Assembly (NCBI GenBank): GCA_040235375.1
Contig: JBECKQ010000417.1
Location: 1-11,668 of the forward strand
DNA from: JBECKQ01 sp040235375
GTDB taxonomy: Bacteria > Planctomycetota > Phycisphaerae > UBA1845
DNA: 11,668 nt
Reading direction: 5' to 3'
Part shown: positions 1 through 8,022 of the stretch, one piece after another
Layout: every line of letters begins with the position of its first letter
How positions within the stretch are numbered: the first letter of the stretch is position 1
Program-made: the position numbers and the translations under genes
Notes under the pieces: model-generated
What the model saw: the letters and a program-made list of their open reading frames with translations, nothing else
What the model was told of the DNA's origin: nothing
Database searches by the model: none

Positions 1-2
1 GC

Positions 3-146
3 ATCCTGTCGCTGGTCCCGCTGTCGGGATACGGCGACATGTTCTGCCAGAGCCCGTCGCGCGAGATGATCCTCGCGCTTTCGGGCGGCCTGTTCCTGGC
101 CGCGTTCGTCATCTTCTGGCCCAGACCCACGAGCGGTACGAATTGA
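3..146 (+). CDS. C-terminal end of a membrane protein (partial)
   Basis: Only the last 47 codons are inside the window; the gene begins upstream of position 1. The frame ends with TGA at 144-146. The visible part has a short polar loop (GYGDMFCQSPSRE), then one hydrophobic stretch (MILALSGGLFLAAFVIFW) that would span the membrane, then a short tail RPTSGTN. Nearly every codon before about position 110 ends in G or C, which supports coding. The last dozen codons overlap a 21-bp repeat (110-130) found again at 1317-1337, and codon choice becomes less GC-biased there, so the original C-terminus may have been replaced by repeat sequence. It converges on the next gene with a 22-bp gap. The family cannot be named from so little sequence. 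Confidence 0.6.
   Translation: MLSLVPLSGYGDMFCQSPSREMILALSGGLFLAAFVIFWPRPTSGTN
110..130 (+). repeat. Direct repeat copy 1 (21 bp)
   Basis: The 21 bases at 110-130 are identical, in the same orientation, to 1317-1337. They begin CATCTTCTGGCC and end CAGACCCAC. Similarity extends a few bases left (TTCG at 105-108 matches TTCG at 1312-1315) and, with mismatches, about 17 bases right. This copy overlaps the 3' end of the leftmost gene, where it encodes FWPRPT. It has only a weak version of the inverted-repeat arm found beside copy 2. Confidence 0.85.
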
Positions 147-168
147 CGTTTCCATAGAATGCGCGATA

Positions 169-1239
169 TCACCCGGCGAAGGCTTGTGCTTCCTCCCGCG
201 TTGGTGTGCGCGCAGTGCTTATCCACGCCATCAGCAGAAACCACACCGACCAGCGTGGGCAGCCTATCACACGGAGCCGACCGCCTTCCAAGGCGTAGGC
301 GCGGCCGTCGAGGTCCACGATCAGTGACGAGTCGCCCGGCGTGATCAAACCGACGTTTGGCCGGCGCCGCCACAGCCTGTGCTCCTGATAGATCAGCGCG
401 GCGGGCGCAGCCCACCACTTTCGTTGAAATGACATGCCGACCGCGAGGCCCACGAGCCAAGCCAGGGCCAACGCTGACGCGATAATCGTGCGCGCCGCCA
501 GCCCGCCAACGCCGATCGTCAGGGCCGCGACAGCGAAACAGGTGGCGACAACTAGTGGCACTAACGTCCACCGGTAGAGACCCGACAGGCGACCAATAAT
601 CCTGAGGTACCACGGTGGCGCCGTGGCGCTGGCATCGAACTCGATCTCCAACCCTTGCGCCTGCAAGTTGCGACAGATCAGGGATGACTGGCGGTCCCAG
701 TCGCCGCCGAGGAGCACCGGTTCGAATCCGATGTCGCTGGACATGGGGCTGAATCTCATCCAGTCACAGCCGGAGTTGAGTGCGACCAAGTGCCCCGGAC
801 CGATACGCCTGAGGACCGCTGCAACAACCGCCGACCGGACACCCCGGGCCCGCAGCGCATGCTCGACGACGCGCCACGGGAAGCGCCTCGCGGCTTCGTC
901 GAGTGGTGCGAGGCGGTCCAGTCGTCGGAATCGTGGTCCGCGTCGCCGCCGGGCGAGCCGAGCGCGCACGCGAAGCACGATCAAGCCACCGGCGAGGGCC
1001 GCAGCAACACAGATCAGCAGCAGCACGGCCGCGCTCAGCCACAGGGTCACCCAACTCGGTACGCGATACCGAACCAGCCGACCGAACAGGGCAATGACCG
1101 GCGCGATCAACATGGCGGTTGCCAGTATGGCGGAGAACAGGGCGCCGGCGGCAAGAACGAGCAGCGAACCGAACGAGGGGTCGGGGTACGGCAGGCGGAT
1201 TACGTGGCTGCTGCGGAGTTGTGTTCGCTGGATCATCAT
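169..1239 (-). CDS. Unrecognised four-helix membrane protein
   Basis: The frame stays open from 1365 to TGA at 169-171. I favour the ATG pair at 1239/1236, because the 42 codons upstream of it lack protein-like character and run through an inverted repeat. No good Shine-Dalgarno sequence marks either start. From M1 at 1239 the protein has about 356 residues. Two hydrophobic helices lie near residues 24-53 and 62-91, a basic loop (RARLARRRRGPRFRR) follows, then a soluble domain of about 120 residues with the segments ALNSGCDWMRF and EPVLLGGDWDRQ. A second helix pair lies near residues 224-243 and 249-270, and a C-terminal region contains SLIVDLDGRAYALEGGRLRV. That two-plus-two arrangement around a cytosolic domain suggests a membrane-anchored regulatory or scaffold protein, but no catalytic motif or family is recognisable. 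It lies between two direct repeats, so it may be an inserted module. It is downstream of tsaD on the same strand, 278 bp away. Confidence 0.65.
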   Translation of the reverse strand: MMIQRTQLRSSHVIRLPYPDPSFGSLLVLAAGALFSAILATAMLIAPVIALFGRLVRYRVPSWVTLWLSAAVLLLICVAAALAGGLIVLRVRARLARRRRGPRFRRLDRLAPLDEAARRFPWRVVEHALRARGVRSAVVAAVLRRIGPGHLVALNSGCDWMRFSPMSSDIGFEPVLLGGDWDRQSSLICRNLQAQGLEIEFDASATAPPWYLRIIGRLSGLYRWTLVPLVVATCFAVAALTIGVGGLAARTIIASALALAWLVGLAVGMSFQRKWWAAPAALIYQEHRLWRRRPNVGLITPGDSSLIVDLDGRAYALEGGRLRVIGCPRWSVWFLLMAWISTARTPTREEAQAFAG

Positions 1240-1296
1240 TCGTACACCAGTTGCGGCGGGCAGTATCAGGTCGGAATGGCCGGCGGGCAACGCGCG

Positions 1297-1341
1297 GCGG
1301 GTGTTTGGGCCTTCGGCATCTTCTGGCCCAGACCCACCCGC
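1297..1341. repeat. Imperfect inverted repeat (REP-like stem-loop) with direct repeat copy 2
   Basis: The left arm at 1297-1311 (GCGGGTGTTTGGGCC) pairs with the right arm at 1325-1341 (GGCCCAGACCCACCCGC) with small internal differences, around a 13-base loop. The right arm and most of the loop form copy 2 of the 21-bp direct repeat (1317-1337). The size, GC-rich arms and repetition within one window resemble dispersed palindromic REP-type elements. It lies in the leader, or a doubtful N-terminal extension, of the minus-strand membrane gene. Confidence 0.6.
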
Positions 1342-1517
1342 GGAAGGAACTGGCATCTCGCCCATGCACCTTCATTCGGCCCACACACCGGATCTCAGGG
1401 GGAGACAGGGTGGCAGTGCAAACTGCGTCAACGGCTCGGCTCACGGGGGTGTGGCGCGCGGTGAGCGTTACGGGGACGTCTGGGGCGTGGGACGCGTGTG
1501 TGCGTTGGCGGCGCGGG

Positions 1518-2555
<1,038 letters not shown>

Positions 2556-2597
2556 GACGGCTGACATCGTGACTTCGGGCATACCGAGGACGGGGGC

Positions 2598-2626
2598 ATT
2601 GTATGGGGCGGACGGACCGGGGGCGA
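2598..2626 (-). promoter_or_regulatory. Possible tsaD promoter
   Basis: On the minus strand TACAAT (2603 to 2598) resembles a -10 box. A poor -35 match, TCGCCC (2626 to 2621), lies 17 bp upstream. Transcription would begin near 2591, which favours the 2555 or 2567 start over 2582. The -35 match is weak, so readthrough from the upstream gene is an equal possibility. Confidence 0.25.
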
Positions 2627-2701
2627 ACGGGCGTGCACTTCCCCCGGGGACTGCGCGGGGGCGCGATGGTCACTTGCCGTTCGTCCCGGCGTTGCCTGCG
2701 G

Positions 2702-4234
2702 TCAGTCGCTGGCGGCCGGGGCGGCCGGAGCGCTGCCGCGGAGGAACGTCGAAACCACGTCGATGAACTTGTCGTTCTGCTCGACGAAAGGATAGTGAGC
2801 GCAGTTGTCGAGCACCTCAAAACGCGCCGTGCCGATCTTCCTGGCGATCCCCTCCTGCACCGACGGCGGGGTGATGATGTCCATCTTCCCGGCGACGATC
2901 AGCGTCGGCACACTGCTCAGGCCGCTCAGCTTGTCGCGAATGTCGAACGTGCCGAAGCACTCGCGGGCCATCGAGTAGAGCACGAGCGAGCTCACATCCG
3001 CCCGGCGACTCCAATCGCGACGGAAACTCGGCGTGGGCCTTCCGAAGAAGCTGTAAGGCGCGGTCACCTGCACGAGGGCTCGAAGCTCGGCATCGTTATA
3101 CAGGCGCCCCTGCTCGTCGCGCACCTTCTCTTCCATCGCGTCGACAAACTCGCGATCCTTGCCTACGTACGTCTGTTGCGGCAGACCCGCGAACTGCCGG
3201 AAATCCTCGCCGCTCGCCCACACGGAGACGAGCACCAGCTTGTCGACGTGCTCGGGATGCTCGAGCGCGTACATCATGGCTACGGCGCCGCCGGTCGAAT
3301 GAGCAACGATGGAGATGCGATCGTGGCCGAAATGCTGGCGCAGACCATCCAACTCGCCCACGAGCCCTTCGAGCGTGTACAACTTCGACATCTGCGGCTT
3401 GGCCGACCTGCCGCAGCCGCGCTGGTCGTAGTAGATAAGCGTATGGTCCTTTGCGAGCGGGTCGAGGAACGGCCGCAGTTGCGTGTGCGTTTCGCCCGGG
3501 CCGCCGTGAACGACGTAGACCGGCGGGCCGTCGCCCATCTTCTTGACGTTGAGCTCGATGCCGGCGACTTTCACCTTCTCGCCCGGAAAGAGCAGGTCCT
3601 TGTCGGAGATGTCGGATGCCGGGATGTCGGGCAGGGTGTCGAGGCCGGAGCCGAGCAGCTTGAGGTCCACCATGATCCCCGGCGCTTCCTTCGGAACCAA
3701 TCCACGGGCCAGCGCTTCTTTCAGCGCCGCGGCGTAATCCCAGTTGTCAACGAGAACGCGATAGGCGAAGTTCACGATTCCGGCCCGCGTATGCCCCGTC
3801 TTGCAATGGACCAGCACGGCACCGTCGCTCTTTTCCGCCGCCAGTTCCTTGACCAGCCGCCGGACGGCGTCGAGATCGACGCGTTGCTGCTCGCGGGGGT
3901 CCGTGGGGTTCTTGATGATCGAGACCTGCTGGAATTCCAGGCCCAGCGACCCGGCTTCCTGCTTCTCGGCATCGGTCACCTGCGCCGGATCGAGGAGACA
4001 GACGACCCGCTTGATGGCGTGCTCGGCCGCCAGCTTCCGGAGATCGTCCGCCGACGGCTCACCCGTCCGGAACAAATCATCGCCGAATTGGTGGAAATTC
4101 AGGCGCTCCTCGAATGTCGGCTCTTTTGGCGCGTCCGGAGCCGGGGACGCCGGCGCATCGGACTGCGCGACAGCCATGGAGGCGACAACTAAACACACGA
4201 TGGTCCCAACGAAGACACTTGCAGCGAGTTTCAT
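2702..4234 (-). CDS. Exported fusion of a DSP/PTP-like phosphatase and an alpha/beta hydrolase
   Basis: The protein has 510 residues from the ATG at 4234, chosen because GGAG (4242-4245) lies 7 bases upstream and a signal peptide begins at once (MKLAASVFVGTIVCLVVASM, probable cleavage after AVAQ). After an Ala/Pro linker, residues about 35-190 match cysteine-dependent phosphatases of the DSP/Siw14-like type: FRTGEPSADDLRKLA, RVVCLLDP, and the loop HCKTGHTRAG, with nucleophile C144 and R150 (C-x5-R). Residues about 220-500 match the proline-iminopeptidase branch of alpha/beta hydrolases: VHGGPGETH (oxyanion loop, about 242-250), YYDQRGCGRS, nucleophile elbow AHSTGG (S313; the usual first Gly is Ala), acid D452 in AGKMDIITP and H480 in NCAHYPF. 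Both active sites look intact. The export signal places it in the periplasm. Substrates are unknown; peptides, esters and phosphorylated compounds are all possible. It is transcribed divergently from the NfeD operon and lies upstream of tsaD. Confidence 0.88.
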   Translation of the reverse strand: MKLAASVFVGTIVCLVVASMAVAQSDAPASPAPDAPKEPTFEERLNFHQFGDDLFRTGEPSADDLRKLAAEHAIKRVVCLLDPAQVTDAEKQEAGSLGLEFQQVSIIKNPTDPREQQRVDLDAVRRLVKELAAEKSDGAVLVHCKTGHTRAGIVNFAYRVLVDNWDYAAALKEALARGLVPKEAPGIMVDLKLLGSGLDTLPDIPASDISDKDLLFPGEKVKVAGIELNVKKMGDGPPVYVVHGGPGETHTQLRPFLDPLAKDHTLIYYDQRGCGRSAKPQMSKLYTLEGLVGELDGLRQHFGHDRISIVAHSTGGAVAMMYALEHPEHVDKLVLVSVWASGEDFRQFAGLPQQTYVGKDREFVDAMEEKVRDEQGRLYNDAELRALVQVTAPYSFFGRPTPSFRRDWSRRADVSSLVLYSMARECFGTFDIRDKLSGLSSVPTLIVAGKMDIITPPSVQEGIARKIGTARFEVLDNCAHYPFVEQNDKFIDVVSTFLRGSAPAAPAASD

Positions 4235-4241
4235 CAACGAT

Positions 4242-4245
4242 CTCC
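4242..4245 (-). promoter_or_regulatory. Ribosome-binding site deciding the fusion-protein start
   Basis: GGAG on the minus strand sits 7 bases before the ATG at 4234. The frame remains open another 60 codons upstream, but those codons cross the promoter and have no matching ribosome site, so this motif together with the signal peptide fixes the start. Confidence 0.7.
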
Positions 4246-4301
4246 GGTTGGCGGCAGATGCTCGAACCACGAGCGGCGAGTCCCCCGAAAGCCACCCGCT
4301 A

Positions 4302-4329
4302 ACTATACGGCCGGTGGTGAGGGCTTCAA
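4302..4329 (-). promoter_or_regulatory. Sigma-70-type promoter for the phosphatase-hydrolase gene
   Basis: On the minus strand TTGAAG (4329 to 4324, four of six consensus bases) and TATAGT (4307 to 4302, five of six) are separated by 16 bp. Transcription would start near 4295, giving a leader of about 60 nt before the ATG at 4234. It stands back to back with the NfeD-operon promoter, with about 90 bp between the two -35 boxes. Confidence 0.5.
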
Positions 4330-4419
4330 CCGGCCGGCCCTCTCGGCTTTCCGTGACGGGTGGGCCCGGATCGGCGGGGATTACAGCGGCAGCGGGGCCT
4401 CGATGCGGCCTCATTCAAC

Positions 4420-4448
4420 TTGCCCGTGGATATGGCCGTACTTAGAAT
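4420..4448 (+). promoter_or_regulatory. Sigma-70-type promoter for the NfeD-FloA operon
   Basis: TTGCCC (4420-4425, four of six consensus bases) and TAGAAT (4443-4448, five of six) are exactly 17 bp apart. Transcription would start near 4455, about 50 nt before the ATG at 4507. No clear operator palindrome was found in the 272-bp divergent region. Confidence 0.5.
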
Positions 4449-4495
4449 TGATAGACTGCAGGCGGGATTAAGGGCCTGCATCTCCTCTCAACCGC

Positions 4496-4501
4496 GAGGT
4501 G
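4496..4501 (+). promoter_or_regulatory. Ribosome-binding site of the long NfeD gene
   Basis: GAGGTG ends 5 bases before the ATG at 4507. This site and the export signal that follows favour 4507 over the upstream in-frame ATG at 4360. Confidence 0.65.
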
Positions 4502-4506
4502 AAACC

Positions 4507-6378
4507 ATGCGCGGCTCGAAGGGCGTCCCCTATCGATCGAAGCACGTGGTGGCCATGCTGCTGACGGCGACGCTGGCACTGGCAGCAGGGCTCGCCGCGA
4601 CCGGTGCGCGCGGTGATACCGATCAGCCGCCGCGCGATACAACCCCAACGGACCCTCCGCAGACTCTCGATGTGCCCGAACCGCACGTTGATTCCGGCGT
4701 TGCCTCCTCCCCAGACCGTGTCCGGCAGGAGTGGGAGTACATGCGCGGCAAGGCTCGGGGCGGCGGCGTGCTGAGGGATTGGCCGCCCGAAGCCGTGGCG
4801 GTCGAGCCGAACGCGTCCCAGACGCAGCCGGCAGCAGACGAGCCGCCGGTGGATGAGCCGGCGGAGGTGTTCAAGTCCGGCGCCATCGTCACCATCGACA
4901 CGGATATCTCGGATGTCACGAGGGACAGCATCGAGCGGCGCGTGCAGGCGGCAATCGACCGCGGCGCCAAAATCATCGTCTTCGAGCTCGACACGCCGGG
5001 CGGGATGGTCACGAGCGCGCTGGACATCTGCGACTACATCAAGAACCTCAAGGGCGTCAAGACGGTCGCCTGGATCCACCCGCAGGCGTACTCCGCCGGA
5101 TCGATGATCGCCACGGCCTGCAACGAGATCGTGATGGCCCCGCGTTCAACGATCGGCGACTGCGGCGTGATACTCGGCGGCCCGACGGGGCCGTCGGAAG
5201 TGCCGGAGGAGCTGCGGGCGAAGGCCGAAGCCCCCGTTCTCGAGCAGTTCCGCGACTCGGCCGCGCGCAACGGTTACGACACGCTGCTCTGCGAGGCCAT
5301 GGTGGTCAAGGAGCACGTGGTCTACTGGATCGAGAACAAGGTCACCGGCGAGCGCCGCTTCGTGGACGACAAGGACTACGCCCGGCTCGTCGGCACGGAC
5401 GACCAGGCGGGACCGTTCAAGCCCATCGAGGACACCGGTAAGGACAAGACCACCGAGTATGAATGGAAACCGGTGGAGTCGTATCCCAATCCGGTTACCG
5501 GGGATCAGACGAAAATCCGCCAGCCGGTTGTCGGCGACAACGAGCTGCTCACGATGTCGCAGAGCCAGGCGATGGCCTTCGGATTCTGTAAGGCGATCGT
5601 GGCCGACAGCGCCGAGCTGGCCGGCCACTACAACATGACCGGCCAGTGGCAGCGGCTGCACTTCAACTGGTCTGAACGATTCACCGGCTGGCTGACTTCG
5701 ATGCCCGTGCGGATGTTCCTGCTGGTCATCATCCTGCTGGGAGCATACGTCGAGTTCCACACGCCGGGCGTCGGCGTACCGGGGCTTGTGGCCTTGATCT
5801 GCCTGGCGATCTTCGTGGGCGCTCCGTACCTGACCGGGCTGGCAAACGTGTGGGAGATCGTGCTGATCCTGCTGGGCTTCGTGCTGCTCGCAATCGAAGT
5901 CTTCGTGATACCGGGGTTCGGGATCACGGGAATCGGGGGCATCGTGCTGATCATCGTGGGGCTGCTCGCGACGTTCATACCGGAGGAGCCGGGGCGCGAG
6001 CTGCCCATCTACTGGCCGCACCTGGATCAGGGCGTGCACGGCCTGAAGATCGGGTTGATCACGATCGGGACGGCCATCGTCGGTTCGATCGCCGGCATGG
6101 CGGTCATCAGCCGGTTCCTGCCGCGGATTTCGTGGCTGCGTGGCGTTTTTCCGGAGAACCCCCTTATTGATGCCGTCGCGGTCGAAGACCCGTATCGCGG
6201 GCATGCCCAGGTGGGCGACCGCGGCGTGGCGACGTCCCCTTTGCGGCCGGCGGGCAAGGCCCGTTTCAACAACGTCTACGTGGACGTGGTCACGGAGGGC
6301 GACCTGGTGGACCAGGGGGCGGAAGTGGAGGTCATCGAGCGACGGGGTAACCGCGTCGTCGTTCGCCAAGTGACGTAG
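4507..6378 (+). CDS. Long NfeD family membrane protein with ClpP-like serine protease domain
   Basis: The 623-residue protein begins with a signal or anchor segment (HVVAMLLTATLALAAGLAATG, split here only by its length limits: residues 13-33), followed by an acidic Pro-rich linker to about residue 122. A ClpP/crotonase-fold protease domain follows: IVTIDTDISDV, then FELDTPGGMVTSA (about 159-171), then AYSAGSMIA, where S196 is the likely nucleophile. K239 in ELRAKAEAP is the likely dyad lysine, placed by analogy with the Ser-Lys dyad of archaeal STOPP proteases. A long charged insertion of about 100 residues separates this from the membrane part. Hydrophobic helices lie near 401-417, 424-443, 449-468, 472-490 and 513-534. 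An NfeD-type OB fold ends the protein (about 560-622, with GVATSPLRPAGKARF). STOPP-type NfeD proteins cleave hydrophobic stretches of stomatin-like partners and are commonly encoded beside them, which fits floA two genes downstream. It is first in a four-gene operon. Confidence 0.93.
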   Translation: MRGSKGVPYRSKHVVAMLLTATLALAAGLAATGARGDTDQPPRDTTPTDPPQTLDVPEPHVDSGVASSPDRVRQEWEYMRGKARGGGVLRDWPPEAVAVEPNASQTQPAADEPPVDEPAEVFKSGAIVTIDTDISDVTRDSIERRVQAAIDRGAKIIVFELDTPGGMVTSALDICDYIKNLKGVKTVAWIHPQAYSAGSMIATACNEIVMAPRSTIGDCGVILGGPTGPSEVPEELRAKAEAPVLEQFRDSAARNGYDTLLCEAMVVKEHVVYWIENKVTGERRFVDDKDYARLVGTDDQAGPFKPIEDTGKDKTTEYEWKPVESYPNPVTGDQTKIRQPVVGDNELLTMSQSQAMAFGFCKAIVADSAELAGHYNMTGQWQRLHFNWSERFTGWLTSMPVRMFLLVIILLGAYVEFHTPGVGVPGLVALICLAIFVGAPYLTGLANVWEIVLILLGFVLLAIEVFVIPGFGITGIGGIVLIIVGLLATFIPEEPGRELPIYWPHLDQGVHGLKIGLITIGTAIVGSIAGMAVISRFLPRISWLRGVFPENPLIDAVAVEDPYRGHAQVGDRGVATSPLRPAGKARFNNVYVDVVTEGDLVDQGAEVEVIERRGNRVVVRQVT

Positions 6379-6408
6379 GTATTTCGACAGGCAGTCGTCG
6401 GATAAGTA

Positions 6409-6906
6409 ATGGACCAGCTCAGCATCATCATTCTGCTGTACGTGATCGGGCTCCTGCTGCTCGTGCTCGAGGTGTTCATTCCGTCGCATGGGTTGCTGAC
6501 CGTCGGGGCGCTGGTGTGCCTGGGCTTCGCCGTGGCGGGTACGTTCGCGCGAGACACGACGGCGGGCATCATCGGGGTGGCCGCGTGTGCGATCACGATC
6601 CCGACCGTGTTCTTCCTGGGCATCAAGTACATTCGATATCTGCCGATGGGGCATCGGCTCGCGCCGCCCAATCCGGCGGCCGGGCAGACCGGCCCGGCGT
6701 TCGATCCGACGGACTACCAGGCATACATGGGCAAAGTGGGGCGCGCAGTGACGGCGTTGCGTCCCGCGGGTATTTGTGAGTTTGCCGGCCGGCGCGTACA
6801 ATGCGTGGCCGAGGCAGGGATCATCGACCCGGGCACCCACGTCGTTGGGGTCGAGATGCACTTGAACAATCTCGTCGTTCGTCCGGTCGAACCCCTTGAA
6901 ACCTAG
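6409..6906 (+). CDS. Short NfeD family membrane protein
   Basis: The 165-residue protein has three membrane helices (about 5-22, 28-46 and 51-72), including the NfeD signature LLVLEVFIPSHGLLTVGA. A linker follows, then a C-terminal OB-fold domain (about 105-160) with the pattern GKVGRAVTALRPAGICEFAG and the ending HLNNLVVRPV. It lacks the ClpP-like protease domain, so it is the scaffold-only form. Such proteins occur between long NfeD and FloA genes in other bacteria and probably bind the flotillin or the protease in the membrane. It lies 30 nt after the long NfeD gene and 30 nt before floA. The ribosome-binding site upstream (GGATAAGTA before the ATG) is weak, so translation may depend on the upstream gene. 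Confidence 0.92.
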   Translation: MDQLSIIILLYVIGLLLLVLEVFIPSHGLLTVGALVCLGFAVAGTFARDTTAGIIGVAACAITIPTVFFLGIKYIRYLPMGHRLAPPNPAAGQTGPAFDPTDYQAYMGKVGRAVTALRPAGICEFAGRRVQCVAEAGIIDPGTHVVGVEMHLNNLVVRPVEPLET

Positions 6907-6924
6907 CCAAGCGCGACAGTGCAG

Positions 6925-6930
6925 AAAGGA
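6925..6930 (+). promoter_or_regulatory. Ribosome-binding site deciding the floA start
   Basis: AAAGGA ends 6 bases before the ATG at 6937. An in-frame GTG at 6919 lies upstream of this motif and is therefore unlikely to be the start. Confidence 0.7.
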
Positions 6931-6936
6931 ACCGTC

Positions 6937-7992
6937 ATGATGGTCGGTTTCACGTCAGCCTCGGCGATCGCCGAGATTTCCACGTGGATTTGGGTCGTGG
7001 GCGTCGCCCTCGTTCTGGGCGGGCTCGTTCTCTTCGTGCTGGTGATGAACATCTTCCGCCTGTGGATCCAGGCGCAGCTCACCCGGGCCGACGTCGGCCT
7101 TTTCGAGCTGATCACCATGCCGTTTCGAAAGGTCGACCCGGCCACGATCGTCAACAACAAGATCATGCTGGTGAAAGCCGGCCTGACACGCATCCAGACG
7201 AACGATCTGGAGAGCCACTACCTCGCCGGCGGGCGCCTGCCCAACGTGTGCCGGGCCATGATCGCGGCCAACCGGGCGAACATCGATCTGGACTGGAAAA
7301 CGTGCACCGCCATCGACCTTGCCGGCCGTGACATCCTCGACGCCGTGCATACCAGCGTGTTGCCGAAGGTGATCGACTGCCCGAATCCCGAAGCGGGCAA
7401 GGCGACGATCGACGCGGTGGCCGCCGACGGCATTCAGCTCAAGGCCCGGGCCCGCGTGACCGTGCGGACGAACATCCGCCAGCTCGTCGGCGGCGCCACG
7501 CAGGAGACGATTATCGCCCGCGTCGGCGAGGGCATCGTCAGCGCCATCGGCTCGTCCCACACGCACAAGGAAGTGCTCGCCAATCCCGACCGCATCAGCA
7601 AGGCGGTGCTGGCCCGGGCGTTGGACGCCGGCACGGCCTACGAAATCCTGTCCATCGACATCGCCGACGTGGACGTGGGCGTCAACATCGGATCGCGGCT
7701 GCAGGCCGACCAGGCCGAAGCGGACACCAAGCGGTTCAAGGCCGAAGCCGAGAAGCGCCGCGCCATGGCCGTGGCCCTCGAGCAGGAGAACCGCGCCAAG
7801 GTCGAGGAGAACCGCGCCCTCGTGACGCTGGCCGAGGCGGAGGTGCCGAAGGCGATGGCGGAGGCGTTCCGCAGCGGCAACCTCGGCATCATGGACTACT
7901 ACCGCATGAAGAACATCGAGGCCGACACCGGGATGCGCCGGTCGATCGGCGGCGACGGTGGCCCGAAACCCGGCGGCGAACCGCATGCGTAG
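6937..7992 (+). CDS. floA: Flotillin-like protein FloA
   Basis: FloA proteins anchor in the inner membrane and assemble into foci that organise membrane domains and affect fluidity, secretion and signalling. This copy has 351 residues from the ATG at 6937; the start is set by AAAGGA six bases upstream. Segments that match the family are the N-terminal hairpin anchor (about 18-40), KAGLTRIQTNDLESHYLAGG (about 80-99), IAANRANIDL, AIDLAGRDILDAV, the SPFH-like core with KARARVTVRTNI, ETIIARVGEGIVSAIGSS, GTAYEILSIDIADVDVG, and an Ala/Glu-rich coiled coil (about 259-309) with QADQAEAD and EVPKAMAEAF. The family ending GIMDYYRMKNIEADTGMR is followed by a short Gly/Pro tail. In Bacillus the yqeZ-yqfA pair gives the same NfeD-FloA linkage. 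The gene is third in the operon, and the domain is complete. Confidence 0.97.
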   Translation: MMVGFTSASAIAEISTWIWVVGVALVLGGLVLFVLVMNIFRLWIQAQLTRADVGLFELITMPFRKVDPATIVNNKIMLVKAGLTRIQTNDLESHYLAGGRLPNVCRAMIAANRANIDLDWKTCTAIDLAGRDILDAVHTSVLPKVIDCPNPEAGKATIDAVAADGIQLKARARVTVRTNIRQLVGGATQETIIARVGEGIVSAIGSSHTHKEVLANPDRISKAVLARALDAGTAYEILSIDIADVDVGVNIGSRLQADQAEADTKRFKAEAEKRRAMAVALEQENRAKVEENRALVTLAEAEVPKAMAEAFRSGNLGIMDYYRMKNIEADTGMRRSIGGDGGPKPGGEPHA

Positions 7993-8022
7993 CGCGTAGA
8001 CGATTCACCGAAAGGCGACTTC

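Noticed and set aside
1240..1365. N-terminal extension of the minus-strand membrane protein to an ATG at 1365
   Set aside because: The extra 42 codons run through a stem-loop repeat and do not look like a protein N-terminus. The ATG pair at 1239/1236 immediately precedes the plausible start of the protein.
2617..2647. Hairpin with CCGGGGG and CCCCCGG arms between the fusion gene and tsaD
   Set aside because: The arms pair perfectly over 7 bp, but the loop is 17 nt and no T-run follows on either strand. I do not call it a terminator in such GC-rich DNA.
2603..4192. Long plus-strand open frame opposite the phosphatase-hydrolase gene
   Set aside because: The minus strand holds two complete catalytic domains, a signal peptide and a ribosome site. 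The plus frame has none of these and is an antisense shadow.
5146..6861. Long minus-strand open frame across both NfeD genes
   Set aside because: It is very rich in His, Asp, Gln and Arg, has no recognisable fold, and lies opposite two well-supported NfeD genes.
6955..7986. Minus-strand open frame opposite floA
   Set aside because: FloA is matched along its full length on the plus strand. The reverse frame is a compositional mirror.
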